Under the pieces are notes generated by a model. It saw only the letters and a list, made by a program, of their open reading frames with translations, did not search any database and was not told the origin of the DNA. 64,000 nucleotides of DNA from CAHJWH01 sp965198905. GTDB lineage: Bacteria > Pseudomonadota > Alphaproteobacteria > Caulobacterales > Caulobacteraceae. The DNA lies in NCBI GenBank assembly GCA_965198905.1, contig OZ240678.1, positions 2,976,001 through 3,040,000 of the forward strand, in the 5' to 3' direction. Both the position numbers and the translations under genes were made by a program. Shown here piece after piece: positions 11,001-18,906 of this stretch. How positions within the stretch are numbered: the stretch's first letter is position 1; every line of letters begins with the position of its first letter.

Positions 11001-12092
11001 ATCTACGCCACCCTATACGTTCGGCCCTGGTATCGGGCGCTCGGCGCCAAAGTCGGCAAGCGGGCGGAGATCTCCACCGCGACGTCAGTGGTGCACGACC
11101 TGATCGAGATCGGTGACGAGAGCTTCATCGCCGACGGGGTAGTGTTCGGCGCCGCCCGGGCCGAGCAGGGGGCTGTGAACCTGCAGAGGACGCGGATCGG
11201 CCGGCGCACCTTTATCGGCAATTCCGGTCTGCTGCCGGCCGGCTCCGATGTCGGCGAGGAGGTGCTGATCGGAGTGCTGTCCAAGCCGCCGGAGGACAGG
11301 GCGGGCGCGCTCACTAACGGCTCGACCTGGTTCGGCTCTCCGGCTATCCGTCTGCCGCGTCGCCAGAGCTTTGCGGTGTTCGACGAGGGCGCGCGCTTCC
11401 GGCCCTCCAAGCGTCTGATCGCCACTCGGTTAGCCATCGAGTACGTGCGCATCACGCTGTCCCTGACGGTGTTCATCGCCCTTTTCAGCGCAGTGCTGTC
11501 CATCGTAGGCGACTTGTCGGACAAGCCTCACGGCGCGCTGCTGATCGCGCTCGCCTTCCCGTTCCTCTACATCTGGTTCGCGGTGGCGGCCGGCGCCTTT
11601 GTGGTGGCGCTGAAGTGGTGGGTGGCGGGCAAGTACGAACCTGTGACCAAGCCGCTCTGGAGCCCGTTCGTGTGGAAGACCGAGATGGTCACCTCCACCT
11701 ACGAGAACTTGGTCGTGCCGCTGCTGCTAGAGCCGCTGCGGGGCACGCCCTACATCAACATCTACCTGCGCCTGCTCGGCTGCCGCATCGGCAAGCGGGT
11801 CTTCACCGACACCACCGACATCACCGAGACGGACCTTGTCAGCATCGGCGACGACGCCGCCCTGAATGAGAATGCGGGGCTGCAGACCCATCTGTTCGAA
11901 GACCGGGTGATGAAGGTCTCTTCTGTCACCATCGGCGCGCGCGCCACGTTGGGCTCGCTGGCTATCGTACTCTACGACTCGGTGATCGAGGACGACGCCC
12001 AACTCGGCGACCTGTCGGTGCTCATGAAGGGCGAAACGCTGCCCGCAGGCACTTCCTGGGAAGGCTCGCCCGCGCGTCCGGCTCGGGGCTGA
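8076..12092 (+). CDS. Pls/PosA-family nonribosomal peptide synthetase-like membrane protein
   Basis: A 1338-residue single-module enzyme. The adenylation domain (about 20-530) has core motifs YTSGSTGRPKG (190-200), NTYGPTETT (about 321), YRTGDL, and the A10 lysine in SGKVNRKAL. A carrier-protein domain has GGHSLKA with Ser578 for phosphopantetheine. There is no condensation or thioesterase domain. The rest holds three repeats of membrane helices plus a left-handed-beta-helix-like acyltransferase segment (about 746-850, 976-1090, 1225-1335). This is the layout of epsilon-poly-L-lysine synthetase (Pls) and the PosA family, which make amino-acid homopolymers or conjugates at the membrane. The start is GTG with no strong ribosome site. 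Substrate is not predictable by eye. Confidence 0.88.
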   Translation: MNAPLPTLSPAPIAPAAPPYDTTPYQRDELLHEVFAATAARFPNDIALRLAVADPESTRRSELSYSELRGRAAQFARYLVGRGVRRGDRVVICLPRGLDAYMSLLGVLEAGAAYVPVDWSTPQDRVDYIAVESEAFAVVTTAERAADFPASVANVIAVDAAIGDVAAYATDALTRADTGAEPEDAAYLIYTSGSTGRPKGVVIRNRNACFQIRSEASILGVTSADRVYAGASLAFDISVEEMWAAFLNGAELLIGSEALAKAGPDLAATLEAQGVTVWCPVPSLLAVLDRDVATARIVNVGGEACPPELVRRWARPGRRMLNTYGPTETTVTATWTELLPGRPVTIGTPLPGFTAWIVDEQLLPVPAGAEGELVIGGPALALGYLHREELTAEKFVTAPFAGPDGLEHRIYRTGDLTRLTADGDIDFLGRIDTQVKIRGYRVELGEIEAAIADDAAVAQAVVNLYLDDDGGELLVAFVTPRSGHEIKLDRIRQALGERLPAYMRPNAYEVRKHLPTLISGKVNRKALERPRRIEVQARTLEPAATPTEAALLAAWREALAQQAISVEDDFFEELGGHSLKAARMVSLARTTPDLATVSIQDLYAAPTIRSLAARLDAARPAAAAASRPLEPFHPIPQMRRTLCVIAQTIALIPIFATAGVQWIFPYLAYEALASDTDRILPLLVAGGAFVIMPPLVLLMSIAVKWIVIGHYKSGDHPLWGTYYFRWWFVRRFLAIVPVQFLAGTPMMRVYYRLLGCKIGSGAFLGLDDIDAADLVSIGKGAVVSEGAVLATVSVERGLLRIGRVDVGADAFLGTMAVVGRNARVGDGAVLEDLSALPAGEAIPDGQAWTGSPAVHAGAAPPRAPPETPSRIRVLLVNLGLLLAAPLLPLMAVIPIAPGLIAMIELDWRTSDYTYMALSPLLALVYVIAMCLLTVVVKWGLLGRVKPGRYSLWSGFYVRFWFVRQLGLLALELLHPIYATLYVRPWYRALGAKVGKRAEISTATSVVHDLIEIGDESFIADGVVFGAARAEQGAVNLQRTRIGRRTFIGNSGLLPAGSDVGEEVLIGVLSKPPEDRAGALTNGSTWFGSPAIRLPRRQSFAVFDEGARFRPSKRLIATRLAIEYVRITLSLTVFIALFSAVLSIVGDLSDKPHGALLIALAFPFLYIWFAVAAGAFVVALKWWVAGKYEPVTKPLWSPFVWKTEMVTSTYENLVVPLLLEPLRGTPYINIYLRLLGCRIGKRVFTDTTDITETDLVSIGDDAALNENAGLQTHLFEDRVMKVSSVTIGARATLGSLAIVLYDSVIEDDAQLGDLSVLMKGETLPAGTSWEGSPARPARG

Positions 12093-12190
12093 GCCGGCCG
12101 TATAAGGATCATCACCTGCAGACGCTCCGCCGGCACTCGCCTCAGCATGAGGCCGGAGGAGGCGTTACGACCCCCAACCCATCGATCGGG

Positions 12191-12454
12191 TCACCGGCCG
12201 CCGCCGCCGGTGATCTCCTTGATCAGCGCCTGCACCGGGGCCTTGCCGCCGGCGCTCCACACCAGCTTCATATGCGCCAGGGTGCGAGCCGCGGCGTCGT
12301 CGAACTTCCACTCGCAGCCGTCAAACCGGCAATGCTCGAAGTGAGGTACCTCGCCGCCGGCGTAAACCATGCGGCAGTCGCGGAACTCACAGTCCGAGAA
12401 GCTGTCGCCATCGAGCAGGACGGTTTCGTGGTTGAAGATGGTGGCGGTCTGCAT
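12191..12454 (-). CDS. Small pentapeptide-like hypothetical protein
   Basis: An 87-residue protein with a run resembling pentapeptide-repeat or right-handed beta-helix turns (SFSDCEFRDCRM, PHFEHCRFDGCEW), then an amphipathic C-terminus. No catalytic motif is visible. It starts 9 bp after the stop of the small gene upstream on the same strand, with a GAGGGA ribosome site, so the two form a dicistron. Function unknown. The ORF is convincing because of its placement, ribosome site and pattern. Confidence 0.65.
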   Translation of the reverse strand: MQTATIFNHETVLLDGDSFSDCEFRDCRMVYAGGEVPHFEHCRFDGCEWKFDDAAARTLAHMKLVWSAGGKAPVQALIKEITGGGGR

Positions 12455-12463
12455 GACGATCCC

Positions 12464-12640
12464 TCAGCTCTCTTCTGGCGGCGCGCCGGTGGGATGCGCA
12501 TCGGCGTCGGCCGCCTCGGCGGACTCGGCGAGATCGTGCTCGCGCTGCAGACGCTTGGCCTCGGCCTTTTCGGCGAGCTTGGCCGCTTTGACGCGTTCGC
12601 GTTCCTGGCGTTCGAAATTGTAGTTAGGTTTCCGCGCCAC
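12464..12640 (-). CDS. Small charged coiled-coil protein (MARKPNYNFE type)
   Basis: A 58-residue ORF starting at GTG 12640. It begins VARKPNYNFERQERERVKAA and continues as an alternating Lys/Glu/Ala helix, ending TGAPPEES. The N-terminal phrase is one I recognise from small conserved hypothetical proteins of Caulobacterales and relatives. A GGAG ribosome site lies about 9 bases upstream. It is probably a soluble single helix or coiled coil. Function unknown. It forms an operon with the pentapeptide-like gene downstream. Confidence 0.7.
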   Translation of the reverse strand: MARKPNYNFERQERERVKAAKLAEKAEAKRLQREHDLAESAEAADADAHPTGAPPEES

Positions 12641-12692
12641 GCCAGCGACTCCATACCCGGAAGGGCGAGGCGTCCTGCCGACGCTGCGCCCC

Positions 12693-12729
12693 TAAAAAGC
12701 AGAACCCCGCCTGCCGGAACAGGCGGGGC
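12693..12729 (-). terminator. Rho-independent terminator of the cold-shock gene
   Basis: A perfect 9-bp stem (CCCCGCCTG/CAGGCGGGG, 12705-12713 and 12720-12728) with a 6-base loop. On the minus strand it is followed by a T-rich run (TTCTGCTTTTT). It lies 40 bp downstream of the csp stop codon. Confidence 0.88.
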
Positions 12730-12768
12730 CGCCGTCTCTCGTCCTGGCCTAAGCCTTGGACGCGAGAG

Positions 12769-12978
12769 TTACATGGCCTTGAGCTGGCCGGCCGACATCT
12801 TGCCGCTGCGCTGATCGCGCTCCAGCTCGTAGGAGAGCTTCTGGCCCTCGTTGATCGAGCCGAGGCCCGAACGCTCGACCGCCGAGACGTGAACGAACAC
12901 GTCCGCGCCGCCGTCATCGCTTTGAATGAAGCCAAACCCCTTGGTGGGGTTGAACCATTTTACAGTACCTGTCGCCAT
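12769..12978 (-). CDS. CspA-family cold-shock RNA chaperone
   Basis: A 69-residue single cold-shock domain with both nucleic-acid-binding motifs: RNP1 KGFGFI (residues 14-19) and RNP2 VFVHV (27-31), and the usual MATGTVKWFNPTKGFGFI opening. These proteins bind single-stranded RNA and melt secondary structure. The ORF is open for a further 58 codons upstream, but family alignment fixes the start at 12978. The 175 bp up to the next gene probably contain the promoter and a 5' leader. A strong terminator follows. Confidence 0.95.
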   Translation of the reverse strand: MATGTVKWFNPTKGFGFIQSDDGGADVFVHVSAVERSGLGSINEGQKLSYELERDQRSGKMSAGQLKAM

Positions 12979-13153
12979 AGTCGTAAGCCTTCGATGTTCA
13001 GCAGACGCGTCCCGGACGGGGCGCGCCATCAAATTGTCGGATGGGGTCGTGGAAGACTCGGAAGCTCGATCCGAAGAGCGAACGTGGGAGAGCAACCGGG
13101 CCAAATCGATATTCGATGTGCCAGCATAGCCCGAAACAGGCCCGCCCGGCAAG

Positions 13154-13882
13154 CTAGTCGAAGATCATGGCGATCTGCGCCTGGCTCAGCAGGCGGTGAC
13201 TCCCAGGTTCGAGGTCGGCCGGAAGCGCCAGGGCGCCGATTCGGTCCCGGTGCAAAGCCTGCACATGGTTGCCCACGGCGGCGAACATGCGGCGCACTTG
13301 ATGGTAGCGCCCTTCGGTGACGCTCAGCCAGGCGGTGTTGGGAGACAGCGGCTCCAGCACGGCGGACGCCAGCGGCTTGTCCTCGCCCTCCAGCATCATC
13401 TCCCCCGATGCGAACCTCACCGCTTCGCCGCCCTTCAGCGGCCGCGCCAGGGTGGCGAGATAGCGCTTGGCCACGTGGCGCCTGGGCGAGATCACCTTGT
13501 GCAGCAGCGCGCCGTCGTCGGTGAGCAGCAGCAGCCCGCTGGTCTCCTTGTCCAGCCGCCCGATGGTGGAGAGCGCCGGCGTCCGCGCGCGCCAGCGCGA
13601 CGGCAGCAGGTTGTAGACCAGCGGTCCCGCCTCCTTGTGCGAGCAGGTGACGCCGAGCGGCTTGTGCAGCATCAGCGCCATGCCGGGGAGGGGATCTAGC
13701 GCTGCGCCCTGCACCCGCAGGCGCTCGGCCAGATCAGGCGTGACGGCGAGGCGCATGTCCGCGTCCTGCAGCGGCGCGCCGTCCAGCGTCACCGCGCCCC
13801 GGCGGACCATCTGCTGCACGTCGCGCCGGGCGCCGTAGCCCAGATTGGCGAGCAGGCGGTCCAGGCGGGATGTGGCGCTCAC
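13154..13882 (-). CDS. RsuA-family 16S rRNA pseudouridine synthase
   Basis: A 242-residue enzyme with an N-terminal S4-like RNA-binding domain (SRLDRLLANLGYGARRDVQ) and the catalytic motif GRLDKETSGLLLLT, whose Asp attacks the target uridine. LSVTEGRYHQVRRMFAAVGN is the RsuA/RluB/RluE/RluF signature. By resemblance to RsuA it probably makes pseudouridine in 16S rRNA (position 516 in E. coli). The GTG start at 13882 overlaps the stop of the upstream methyltransferase gene (GTGA), so the pair is coupled. Confidence 0.88.
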   Translation of the reverse strand: MSATSRLDRLLANLGYGARRDVQQMVRRGAVTLDGAPLQDADMRLAVTPDLAERLRVQGAALDPLPGMALMLHKPLGVTCSHKEAGPLVYNLLPSRWRARTPALSTIGRLDKETSGLLLLTDDGALLHKVISPRRHVAKRYLATLARPLKGGEAVRFASGEMMLEGEDKPLASAVLEPLSPNTAWLSVTEGRYHQVRRMFAAVGNHVQALHRDRIGALALPADLEPGSHRLLSQAQIAMIFD

Positions 13883-14790
13883 TTGCGGGCCTCGTAGATC
13901 TTGAAGCCGCCGTCCTGCGCCTTCAGCGTGACCGCGGTGAATAGAGGCGTCAGCACGCCTTCGTAGGGGAGGTGGCGGTTGGCCACCAGCCACAGCGCGC
14001 CGCCGGGCCGCAGCCGCCCGTGAGCCGCGCGGATGAAGGCTTGGCCCAGCGGCTTGTCCTCCACGCCCGCATCATGGAAGGGCGGGTTGACGACCACGAA
14101 GTCGAGATTCGCCAAGTCCAGCGGTCCGCGCACATCGGCCCAGTGGAAGACCGCGCGCGCGTCGACGACGTTGCGGCGCGCGGCGTCGAGCGCCCTGCGG
14201 TCGAGTTCGATCAGGTCCAGCCGGGTCACGGCCGCCTGGGTCAGCACGGCTCGGGCCAGCAGGCCCGTCCCGCAGCCGAGGTCGGCGCCGTGGCCGTACA
14301 AGGCGGGCAGGGCGGCCGCCAACCGCTCTGAGCCGGGATCGGGACGATCCCAGCTGAACACGCCCGGCTGGGTCCATCCCACCCCCTCGACCTCTTGCAG
14401 GTTTCCGGCCGTGATCGCGGTGTCGAGGTCGCGGGCGTCGATGGGCGCCGAGGTGGTGCAGATGCGGTGATGGCGACGACCGGCCTCCTCGACCGTGCAG
14501 CCGAAGCCGCGTAGCTCCGCGCCGAGCCGCGCGCCGCCCTTGTCCTTGGGCGCCAGGGCGATCAGCGATGCGCCGGGCCTCAACGCGCGCAGGGCGAGCG
14601 CCAGGACATAGCGGCGCTCCAGCGTCCCCGGTGGCGCGGCGACGACCATGGACGACAGGCTGGCCGGCTCAATCTCCTCCAGAGCGCCGGCGCCCGGGGA
14701 CATCGGCGACACTTGCAGGGCGTCTTGCGGCGCGAGGACCAGCTCGGGCGGCGGCTCGCCGTAGACGCAGGCCAAGCCGTCCTCAGCCAC
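13879..14790 (-). CDS. RsmC-like class I SAM-dependent methyltransferase
   Basis: About 303 residues with a degenerate N-terminal methyltransferase-like half and an active C-terminal Rossmann half: motif I GADLGCGTGLLARAVL, motif II DLIELDRRALDAA, and catalytic NPPFH, typical of N2-guanine RNA methyltransferases such as RsmC/RlmG. It likely methylates a 16S rRNA guanine. I chose GTG 14790 because it overlaps the stop of the upstream TPR gene by 8 bp, and the upstream extension in this frame looks like shadow sequence. Confidence 0.82.
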   Translation of the reverse strand: MAEDGLACVYGEPPPELVLAPQDALQVSPMSPGAGALEEIEPASLSSMVVAAPPGTLERRYVLALALRALRPGASLIALAPKDKGGARLGAELRGFGCTVEEAGRRHHRICTTSAPIDARDLDTAITAGNLQEVEGVGWTQPGVFSWDRPDPGSERLAAALPALYGHGADLGCGTGLLARAVLTQAAVTRLDLIELDRRALDAARRNVVDARAVFHWADVRGPLDLANLDFVVVNPPFHDAGVEDKPLGQAFIRAAHGRLRPGGALWLVANRHLPYEGVLTPLFTAVTLKAQDGGFKIYEARK

Positions 14791-17095
14791 GCCCGGTCTC
14801 CCTCTGCCCCAACCGAGCGGCCATGTCGGCGAAGACGTCGCCCCATCCGCCCCGCACCTTCTGGCGAAAGATGCGCACGCTCGGATACCAGGGGCTGTCG
14901 GCGCGATGCTCCAGCCACCGCCAGTCGGCGATGGTGCTGACGGCCAGCCAGGCGGGAACGCCAAGCGCGCCGGCCAGGTGCACGACGGCGGTGTCGCAGG
15001 TGACCAGCAGGTCCAGCCCCGCCAGCACCGCGGCGGTGTCGGCGAAGTCGCCCTTCTGGTAGGCGTCGCCTAGATCCAGAACCTCAAACGGCGCGGCGGC
15101 CATCTGCTCCAGCCCATCGCCTTTCTGCAGGTTGACCAGCCGCACGCCCGGCTGCGCCAGGGCTGCGAAGGCGGCCAGCGGGATCGAGCGGCCCTGCTCC
15201 ACCTCTGAGTTCAGATTGCCGCTCCAGACGATGCCAATACGCAGACCCGCAGGCGCTGCCGCCTCAATTCGTTCGCGCCAGAGCGCGGCGAGCGTCGGGT
15301 CCGCCGATAGATAGGGTGCGCAGCCTGGGAGATCGTCCACGCTGCGCACGAACAGACGGGGCAGGCTGAAGAGGGGCGCCCGGCAGGCGACGGGCGGCGC
15401 AGGCTCGCCGTCGGTTACGAACGCCTGCACGCCAGGCGCACCCTCCAGCAGCCGCCTGAGCGGCGCGCGGGCCTGAAGTACGACCCGGCCGCCCCGCCCG
15501 GTCACGGCGGGGAGGAAGCGGACGCATTGCAGGGCGTCGCCGAAGCCCTGTTCGGCGTGGACCAGGATGGAGGCGCCGTCCAGGGGCGAGCCGTCCCAGA
15601 GCGGGGCGGTGAACTGCGCCTCGTCGCGGATGCGGCCGGGCCGCTTCAGTCGCCACTCGTACTGGTCTAAACCGCGGGCGTAGTCGCCGCGCTGCAGCCG
15701 CACAAGCGCCTGGTTCCAGTGGGCGTCGGCGAGGTTCGGGTCCAGCTCCAGCGCCTCGGTGTAAGCGTCCTCGGCCTCCTTGATCCGCCCCTCGCGGAAA
15801 AGCGCAACGCCCAGATTGCACCAGGCGCCCGCCATCTTGGGGCGAAGCTCCACGGCGCGGCGATAGGCGATCTCCGCCTCGCCATGTTCGCGGCGGCCGA
15901 CCAGCACGTTGCCGAGCGTGCTCCAGGCCTCCGCCAGCTCGGGCGCCAGGTCGAGCGCCCGCAGGCAGGCGGCTTCGGCCTCGGCGTAGCGGTGCAGGTC
16001 GGCGAGGCACTGGCCGAGGTTGCTGTGCAGCGAGGCGACGTCGGGCGCCTGGGCGATGGCGTCCTGGAAGGCGGTCACGGCCTCTCCGATCCGTCCGCGC
16101 GCCAGCAGCGCCAACCCCAGGTTGGAGCGGGCGGCGAGCAGCCCCGGGTCCACCGCGAGCGCCCCCAGATGGCTCAGGATCGCCCGATCGAGCAGGGGCA
16201 GCTGGCCGGCGTGGGCGAGCGTCTTCGCCCAGTCCTGGAGCGCTGCGCCAAGGTTGGCGTGCAGGCTGGCCATCTCAGGCTCCACCGCGATGGCGGCCTC
16301 ATAGACGGGGACGGCGTCCTGCGGTCGGCCGAGCTCGGCGAGCATCAGGGCGTGGTTCTGCAGTACGCGCGCATCTTGGGGCTTCAGCCGGGCGGCGTCG
16401 GCGTAGTGGGCCAGCGCCAACTCCTGACGGCCCAGCGCCTTGTGCGCCGCCGCGAGGTTGGCGTGAGCGTCGGCGTGGCCGGGCTCCAGCTCAAGGGCGC
16501 GGCGATAGGCGGCCTCAGCGTCGGCGAAGCGGAGCTGGTGCAGACGCGCATTGCCGAGGTTGAACCAACCGTCCGCCCATGTCGGGGCGAGCCCCAGGGC
16601 GGTCTCCAGCGCCGCCTGCGCCTCCTGCGCCGCACCGAGTTCGGTCAGGATGACGCCCAGATTGGCGTGCGCCTCGGCGTTGTGCGGCTCCAGCCGTACC
16701 GCTGAGCGGAACCGCTCCACTGCGTCAGACCGGAGGCCGACCGCCCGCAGAGCCACCCCGAGGTTGGCCTGGGCGGCGGCCAGGGTGGGCGCTTGTTCGA
16801 TCGCCGCCTCGGCCGCCGCGCGCGCCTCCTCGAAACGCCCGAGCCGGTTCAGGGCATGGGCGAGGTTGGACAGGTCGTGGGCGTTGCACTCCAGCGTCAG
16901 CGCACGCCGGGTGGGCTCCAGGCTGTCGGCGAACCGACCCTGCTGCTGCGCCACCAGTCCCAGCATGCGCCACGCCTGGGCGGTCTCCGGCGCCTGGCGC
17001 ACGGCGGCTTGGAAGTTCGCGGAGGCGTCGTCGAGGCGTCCCGCCCGGTGGTCGGCCAGTCCCTGGGCGAGCAGCGCTACGGTGGAGGTGGCCAT
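14783..17095 (-). CDS. TPR-repeat glycosyltransferase-like protein (OGT/SPINDLY or FlmG style)
   Basis: A 770-residue protein. Residues 1 to about 480 hold roughly thirteen tetratricopeptide repeats (for example AEAHANLGVILTELGAAQEA, ADAHANLAAAHKALGRQELA). The C-terminal 280 residues have a glycosyltransferase-like fold with SILVHAEQGFGDALQCVRF, IGIVWSGN and DLLVTCDTAVVHLAGALGVP, as in GT9/GT41-related TPR proteins. Caulobacter FlmG, a flagellin glycosyltransferase, has a similar architecture, but no flagellar gene is near here and the assignment to flagellin is only a possibility. It heads a three-gene overlapping run with two rRNA modification enzymes. Confidence 0.85.
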   Translation of the reverse strand: MATSTVALLAQGLADHRAGRLDDASANFQAAVRQAPETAQAWRMLGLVAQQQGRFADSLEPTRRALTLECNAHDLSNLAHALNRLGRFEEARAAAEAAIEQAPTLAAAQANLGVALRAVGLRSDAVERFRSAVRLEPHNAEAHANLGVILTELGAAQEAQAALETALGLAPTWADGWFNLGNARLHQLRFADAEAAYRRALELEPGHADAHANLAAAHKALGRQELALAHYADAARLKPQDARVLQNHALMLAELGRPQDAVPVYEAAIAVEPEMASLHANLGAALQDWAKTLAHAGQLPLLDRAILSHLGALAVDPGLLAARSNLGLALLARGRIGEAVTAFQDAIAQAPDVASLHSNLGQCLADLHRYAEAEAACLRALDLAPELAEAWSTLGNVLVGRREHGEAEIAYRRAVELRPKMAGAWCNLGVALFREGRIKEAEDAYTEALELDPNLADAHWNQALVRLQRGDYARGLDQYEWRLKRPGRIRDEAQFTAPLWDGSPLDGASILVHAEQGFGDALQCVRFLPAVTGRGGRVVLQARAPLRRLLEGAPGVQAFVTDGEPAPPVACRAPLFSLPRLFVRSVDDLPGCAPYLSADPTLAALWRERIEAAAPAGLRIGIVWSGNLNSEVEQGRSIPLAAFAALAQPGVRLVNLQKGDGLEQMAAAPFEVLDLGDAYQKGDFADTAAVLAGLDLLVTCDTAVVHLAGALGVPAWLAVSTIADWRWLEHRADSPWYPSVRIFRQKVRGGWGDVFADMAARLGQRETGRG

Positions 17096-17251
17096 CGCCG
17101 TTCCATGCCAAAGCTGCGCGACATGGGAAAGCCGCTTCGTCGGGGCTTACGTCAGCACGCACGTCGTCCCGAGGAAGCGGCAACTTTGACCCCCGGTGCA
17201 ATCGCAGTCTTGGGCCTCTATGAGGGGGTGATGATCGTGCAGGATGCGGCC

Positions 17252-18307
17252 ATGACCGACCAAGCCTACTCCCTTGCCGAGCCCGTCCGGCTCGACGTCG
17301 CCCACCCCCGTCACGATTGGACACGGGCCGAGATCGCCGCCCTGTTTGGCCTGCCGTTCCCGGAGCTCACCTACCGGGCCGCCACCGCCCATCGACGGTG
17401 GTTCGATCCGGCGGAGGTGCAGCTGTCCCAGCTGCTCTCGATCAAGACGGGCGGCTGCGCGGAAAATTGCGGCTACTGCAGCCAGTCGGCGTCCTTCGAC
17501 ACGGGGCTGAAGGCCACCAAGCTGATGGAGCCGGACGCGGTGATCGCCGAAGCGGCGCGGGCCAAGGCCGCGGGGGCCGGCCGCTTCTGCATGGGCGCGG
17601 CATGGCGAGAGCTGAAGGATCGTGACCTCCCCAAGCTTGAGGCGATGATCTCAGGCGTAAAGGCGCTGGGGCTGGAGACCTGCGCCACCCTCGGCATGCT
17701 GAGGGAGGATCAGGCGGAGCGGCTGCGCGAAGCTGGCCTGGACTACTACAATCACAACCTGGACACGTCGCCGGACTACTACGGCGAGGTGGTCACCACA
17801 CGGACCTACCAGGACCGCCTGGACACGCTGGAGCATGTGCGCGCCGTCGGTATGAAGACCTGCTGCGGCGGCATAGTGGGCATGGGGGAGAACAGGGGGG
17901 ACCGGGTCGGTCTACTGCACGCCCTGGCCAACCTCCCGCAGCATCCCGACAGCCTGCCGGTCAACGCGCTGGTGCCGATCGAGGGAACGCCGCTCGCAGG
18001 CTCGGCGCCGATCGACGGCATCGAGTTCGTGCGCACCGTCGCGGTCGCGCGGATCGTGTGCCCGAAGTCGATGGTGCGCATCGCAGCAGGACGTGAGGGC
18101 ATGAGCCGGGAACTGCAGGCACTGTGTTTCTCCGCCGGCGCGAACTCGATCTTCGTGGGCGGGCGGCTACTGACCACGCCCCTGCCCGGCGAGGACGCCG
18201 ACAGCGCGCTGCTGCGCGACCTCGGCCTGCGCGCCATGCCGGTGGACTCCGCAGCGATGTTGAAGGAGCGGAGCGCTTATGCGGTCGCCGAGGCGGCCAC
18301 GGCGTGA
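17252..18307 (+). CDS. bioB: Biotin synthase
   Basis: A radical SAM enzyme that inserts sulfur into dethiobiotin. The CxxxCxxC cluster motif is in GGCAENCGYCSQ. Other biotin-synthase blocks are YYNHNLDTSPDYY, CCGGIVGMGE, NALVPIEGTPL and the C-terminal FSAGANSIFVGGRLLTT. About 351 residues is normal length. ATG 17252 has an AGGA box 7 bases upstream; ATG 17231 is an in-frame alternative. The stop overlaps the hisI GTG (GTGA). No other biotin genes are in the window. Confidence 0.95.
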   Translation: MTDQAYSLAEPVRLDVAHPRHDWTRAEIAALFGLPFPELTYRAATAHRRWFDPAEVQLSQLLSIKTGGCAENCGYCSQSASFDTGLKATKLMEPDAVIAEAARAKAAGAGRFCMGAAWRELKDRDLPKLEAMISGVKALGLETCATLGMLREDQAERLREAGLDYYNHNLDTSPDYYGEVVTTRTYQDRLDTLEHVRAVGMKTCCGGIVGMGENRGDRVGLLHALANLPQHPDSLPVNALVPIEGTPLAGSAPIDGIEFVRTVAVARIVCPKSMVRIAAGREGMSRELQALCFSAGANSIFVGGRLLTTPLPGEDADSALLRDLGLRAMPVDSAAMLKERSAYAVAEAATA

Positions 18308-18696
18308 GCGGATTTCCGCCGCCGAGCGACACGACGGCGCTAGAGCGGGGAGGGACCCTGACGCCCCGTTTCGACGCGGCCGGGCTGATCGCCGCCATCG
18401 CCACCCACGCCGACAGCGGCGAGGTGCTGATGCTGGCCTGGATGAACGCGCAGGCGCTCCAGGCGACACTGGACACGGGCGAGGCGCACTATTGGAGCCG
18501 CTCGCGCCGCGAACTCTGGCGAAAGGGCGCCAGCTCCGGCCAAGTCCAGAAAGTCGTCGAGGTGCGGGTGGACTGCGACCAGGACGCGGTGTGGCTCAAG
18601 GTGCGGCCGCAGGGCGACGGCGGCGCCTGCCACGTCGGCTTCCGCTCCTGCTTCTACCGCGTGGTGGAGGACGGCCGTCTTGTGGAGCGGGTCTGA
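18304..18696 (+). CDS. hisI: Phosphoribosyl-AMP cyclohydrolase
   Basis: A 130-residue enzyme for the third step of histidine synthesis, opening the adenine ring of PR-AMP. Family signatures are visible: MLAWMNAQAL, THYWSRSR-like GEAHYWSRSRRELWRKGASSG, VDCDQDAVWLKV, and the zinc-ligand cysteines in GACHVGFRSCFYR. The GTG start overlaps the bioB stop, so it is translated from the bioB message. It stands alone, without the HisE domain or other his genes nearby. Confidence 0.94.
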   Translation: MSGFPPPSDTTALERGGTLTPRFDAAGLIAAIATHADSGEVLMLAWMNAQALQATLDTGEAHYWSRSRRELWRKGASSGQVQKVVEVRVDCDQDAVWLKVRPQGDGGACHVGFRSCFYRVVEDGRLVERV

Positions 18697-18713
18697 ACAA
18701 GCGGCGCGCCGCG

Positions 18714-18855
18714 TCTCCTTCCCCTTCAAGGGGAGGGTCGGTGTGAGGCGTTCGCGCTCTTTGTCGAAGGCTGGGCGTGGGAGGCGCTTCCGGCTTTCTT
18801 CCACAAACGCTGTGCTCGCGCCCCACCCTGACCCTCCCCTTCGAGGCGGGGGAAA
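18714..18855. repeat. REPIN-like palindromic doublet, copy 2
   Basis: Arms TTCCCCTTCAAGGGGAGGGT (18718-18737) and CCCTCCCCTTCGAGGCGGGG (about 18832-18851) stand in inverted orientation around a 75-95 bp interior. The interior shares blocks such as TTCTTCC-CA-A-CG and TGTGCTCGC-like sequence with copy 1 at 7.9 kb. It fills the hisI to rluD intergenic gap. No gene is seen there. Confidence 0.7.
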
Positions 18856-18906
18856 TCGCTCTTGTCTCCAACAGGCGTGGCGTCCTTGTGCTCGACAGGG
18901 CAGAGC

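Noticed and set aside
12272..12814. 180-codon plus-strand frame across the small genes
   Set aside because: The minus strand carries two well-formed small genes with ribosome sites and family-like motifs. The plus frame has no features.
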